A stretch of DNA of 7,403 nucleotides from a bacterium (GTDB taxonomy: Bacteria > Desulfobacterota > GWC2-55-46 > DRQE01), in assembly GCA_027017505.1 (NCBI GenBank), contig JALUQR010000210.1, positions 1-7,403 of the forward strand, read 5' to 3'. The stretch's first letter is position 1, and every line of letters starts with the position of its first letter. Made by a program: the position numbers and the translations under genes. Positions 6,125-7,403 of the stretch are shown here, piece after piece. Under the pieces are notes generated by a model. The model did no database searches and had not been told where the DNA came from. It saw nothing but the letters and a program-made list of their open reading frames with translations.

Positions 6125-7403
6125 ATGGCAAACTCCAGGGAGAAGAAAAAAAGAGGGCTTTACTCGGAGATAGCAGGTATAGCCTTCTTTGCCCTGTTTC
6201 TGCTTTCAGGGGCAAGCCTTGTGGTCTATCACACGGGCTCGAAGAACTGGGTGGGTATTGTGGGAAACAATGTTTCCATGCTACTGTTTGTAGTTGTGGG
6301 ATACACCGCCTATGTGTTTCCCCTGCTGTTTCTGCTTTTAAGCTACTTCTTTCTTTTCAGAGAGGGGCTTTCGTTCAGGCTATCCATGTTTTTGGGGCTA
6401 TGTGTGTTCGTAGTGGCAAGCTCGGGCCTGCTATCTCTCATGGACAGGGGAATTTCAGCAGGAGGCATTCTCGGAGAGCTTGCAACAGAGTACATGGAAC
6501 CCTACCTCGGGGTTCTTGGCACACTTATAGTGCTGGGCTCTGTGTGGCTTATATCCATAAGGCTTACCACGGGTATATCGCTTGTGAGTTTCGTTGAAAA
6601 ACTGCTGGCCCTGGGTGTGTCCATATTCAGGGCGGTGGGCTGGCTTGCCTCAAAGGTGTTTTCAAGAAAGAAGCCCGCAGAACCTGTAAAAAAGCCCTCC
6701 TCAACGCCTGCCATAGTAACCGCAGAACCACCGAAAAAGAAGACAGAAAAAGAAAAACCAGAAGAGAAGGTCCAGCAGGAGTTCAAATTCGTGCACAAAG
6801 AGGGTAGCTTCAGCCTGCCACCGCTGTCATTTCTTGACCCTGTTGCTGAAAGAAAACACCAGCTCGACAGAGAAAGCCTTATAAAGAACTCCCGCATTCT
6901 GGAAAAGAAACTGCGTGACTTTGGTGTTGAGGGCAGGGTGGTGGAGGTTCGCCCCGGGCCTGTCATAACGGTCTATGAGTTTGAGCCAGCCCCTGGCATA
7001 AAGGTGGGAAGAATCTTAAGCCTCTCAGACGACCTTGCCCTTGCAATGCGTGCAACCTCCATAAGGATACTGGCACCCATACCTGGAAAGGCGGTAGTGG
7101 GTATAGAGGTGCCCAACCCTGTAAGGGAGAAGATTCTTCTGCGGGAACTTCTGGAAAGCCCTGCATACAGGGAAAGCCCCTCTAAACTCACCCTCGCCCT
7201 GGGCAAGGACTCTTCAGGGGTGCCCTTTGTTGCAGACCTTAAAAAGATGCCACACCTTCTTATAGCAGGCTCCACAGGGGCAGGTAAAAGTGTGTCCGTA
7301 AATGCAATGATACTGAGCATACTCTACAAGGCAACCCCAGAGGATGTGAGACTGCTCCTTATAGACCCGAAGATGCTCGAGCTATCCTCCTACGAGGGCA
7401 TAC
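6125..7403 (+). CDS. ftsK: DNA translocase FtsK, N-terminal 426 residues (runs off window)
   Basis: FtsK is a septum-anchored hexameric motor that pumps DNA towards the terminus region and helps resolve chromosome dimers at division. A basic N terminus precedes four hydrophobic segments (about 16-35, 52-78, 86-105 and 125-146). A short Lys/Glu/Pro-rich linker (about 181-220) follows, much shorter than in E. coli FtsK. The alpha domain shows VEVRPGPVITVYEFEPAPGIK and the conserved IRILAPIPGKAVVGIEVPN. The motor begins with LALGKDSSGVPFVADL, Walker A GSTGAGKS at 382-389 and Walker B LLLID ending at D414, then PKMLELSSYEG. The rest of the motor and the DNA-reading gamma domain lie outside the window. 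ATG 6125 is the start; AAGGA at 6107-6111 is 13 bases away, rather far. There is an in-frame stop four codons upstream (the deaminase TGA), so no longer start is possible. Confidence 0.95.
   Translation, partial: MANSREKKKRGLYSEIAGIAFFALFLLSGASLVVYHTGSKNWVGIVGNNVSMLLFVVVGYTAYVFPLLFLLLSYFFLFREGLSFRLSMFLGLCVFVVASSGLLSLMDRGISAGGILGELATEYMEPYLGVLGTLIVLGSVWLISIRLTTGISLVSFVEKLLALGVSIFRAVGWLASKVFSRKKPAEPVKKPSSTPAIVTAEPPKKKTEKEKPEEKVQQEFKFVHKEGSFSLPPLSFLDPVAERKHQLDRESLIKNSRILEKKLRDFGVEGRVVEVRPGPVITVYEFEPAPGIKVGRILSLSDDLALAMRATSIRILAPIPGKAVVGIEVPNPVREKILLRELLESPAYRESPSKLTLALGKDSSGVPFVADLKKMPHLLIAGSTGAGKSVSVNAMILSILYKATPEDVRLLLIDPKMLELSSYEGI

Noticed and set aside
6400..6966. Short open frames on both strands inside the ftsK region
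   Set aside because: The FtsK frame from 6125 is continuous through this stretch with membrane helices, linker and alpha-domain motifs; the others are shadows.
1..7403. tRNA/rRNA genes, CRISPR arrays, insertion sequences, phage or defence genes
   Set aside because: No repeat arrays, terminal inverted repeats, transposase or tRNA-like arms were seen, and nearly every base is taken up by recognised genes.

Overview
The window looks like chromosomal DNA of a diderm (Gram-negative-type) bacterium. An HlyD-type periplasmic adaptor implies a two-membrane envelope, and FtsK is a bacterial chromosome-segregation protein. Seven genes are visible, all on the + strand and packed with gaps of 0 to 44 bases. 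No RNA gene, mobile element or CRISPR array was found, and no gene-free stretch exceeds about 45 bases. Codon use from position 291 onward favours AGA/AGG for arginine and ATA for isoleucine. This is common in thermophiles and some deep-branching bacterial lineages, but the phylum cannot be fixed from the sequence alone.

Layout. Positions 1-282 hold the C-terminal end of a TIGR01777/YfcH-type SDR epimerase, in clearly AT-richer DNA than the rest. Next come endonuclease V (nfi, 291-974) and a three-gene export cassette: HlyD-type adaptor (1019-2050), ABC ATPase (2055-3065) and ABC-2 permease (about 3073-4194). A DUF72/YecE-family gene overlaps the permease stop (4191-4919). An AT-rich gap (4920-4960) follows and may hold a weak terminator and/or a promoter. 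Then come a two-domain dCTP deaminase-family protein (4961-6115) and the first 426 residues of FtsK (6125 to the window end).

How the genes fit together. The adaptor, ATPase and permease should form one tripartite-type efflux system whose outer-membrane channel is encoded elsewhere. Endonuclease V (repair of deaminated bases, chiefly hypoxanthine) and dCTP deaminase (dCTP to dUTP for dTTP supply) both concern deaminated nucleotides but sit on either side of the exporter. Their proximity may be chance. FtsK begins nine bases after the deaminase stop, so the two are probably co-transcribed.

I found no convincing undescribed system. The points most worth a second look are the unequal distribution of active-site motifs between the two halves of the deaminase, the composition break at about position 282, the 4:0 strand bias of KOPS-like octamers near ftsK, and the possible leaderless start of the deaminase gene.
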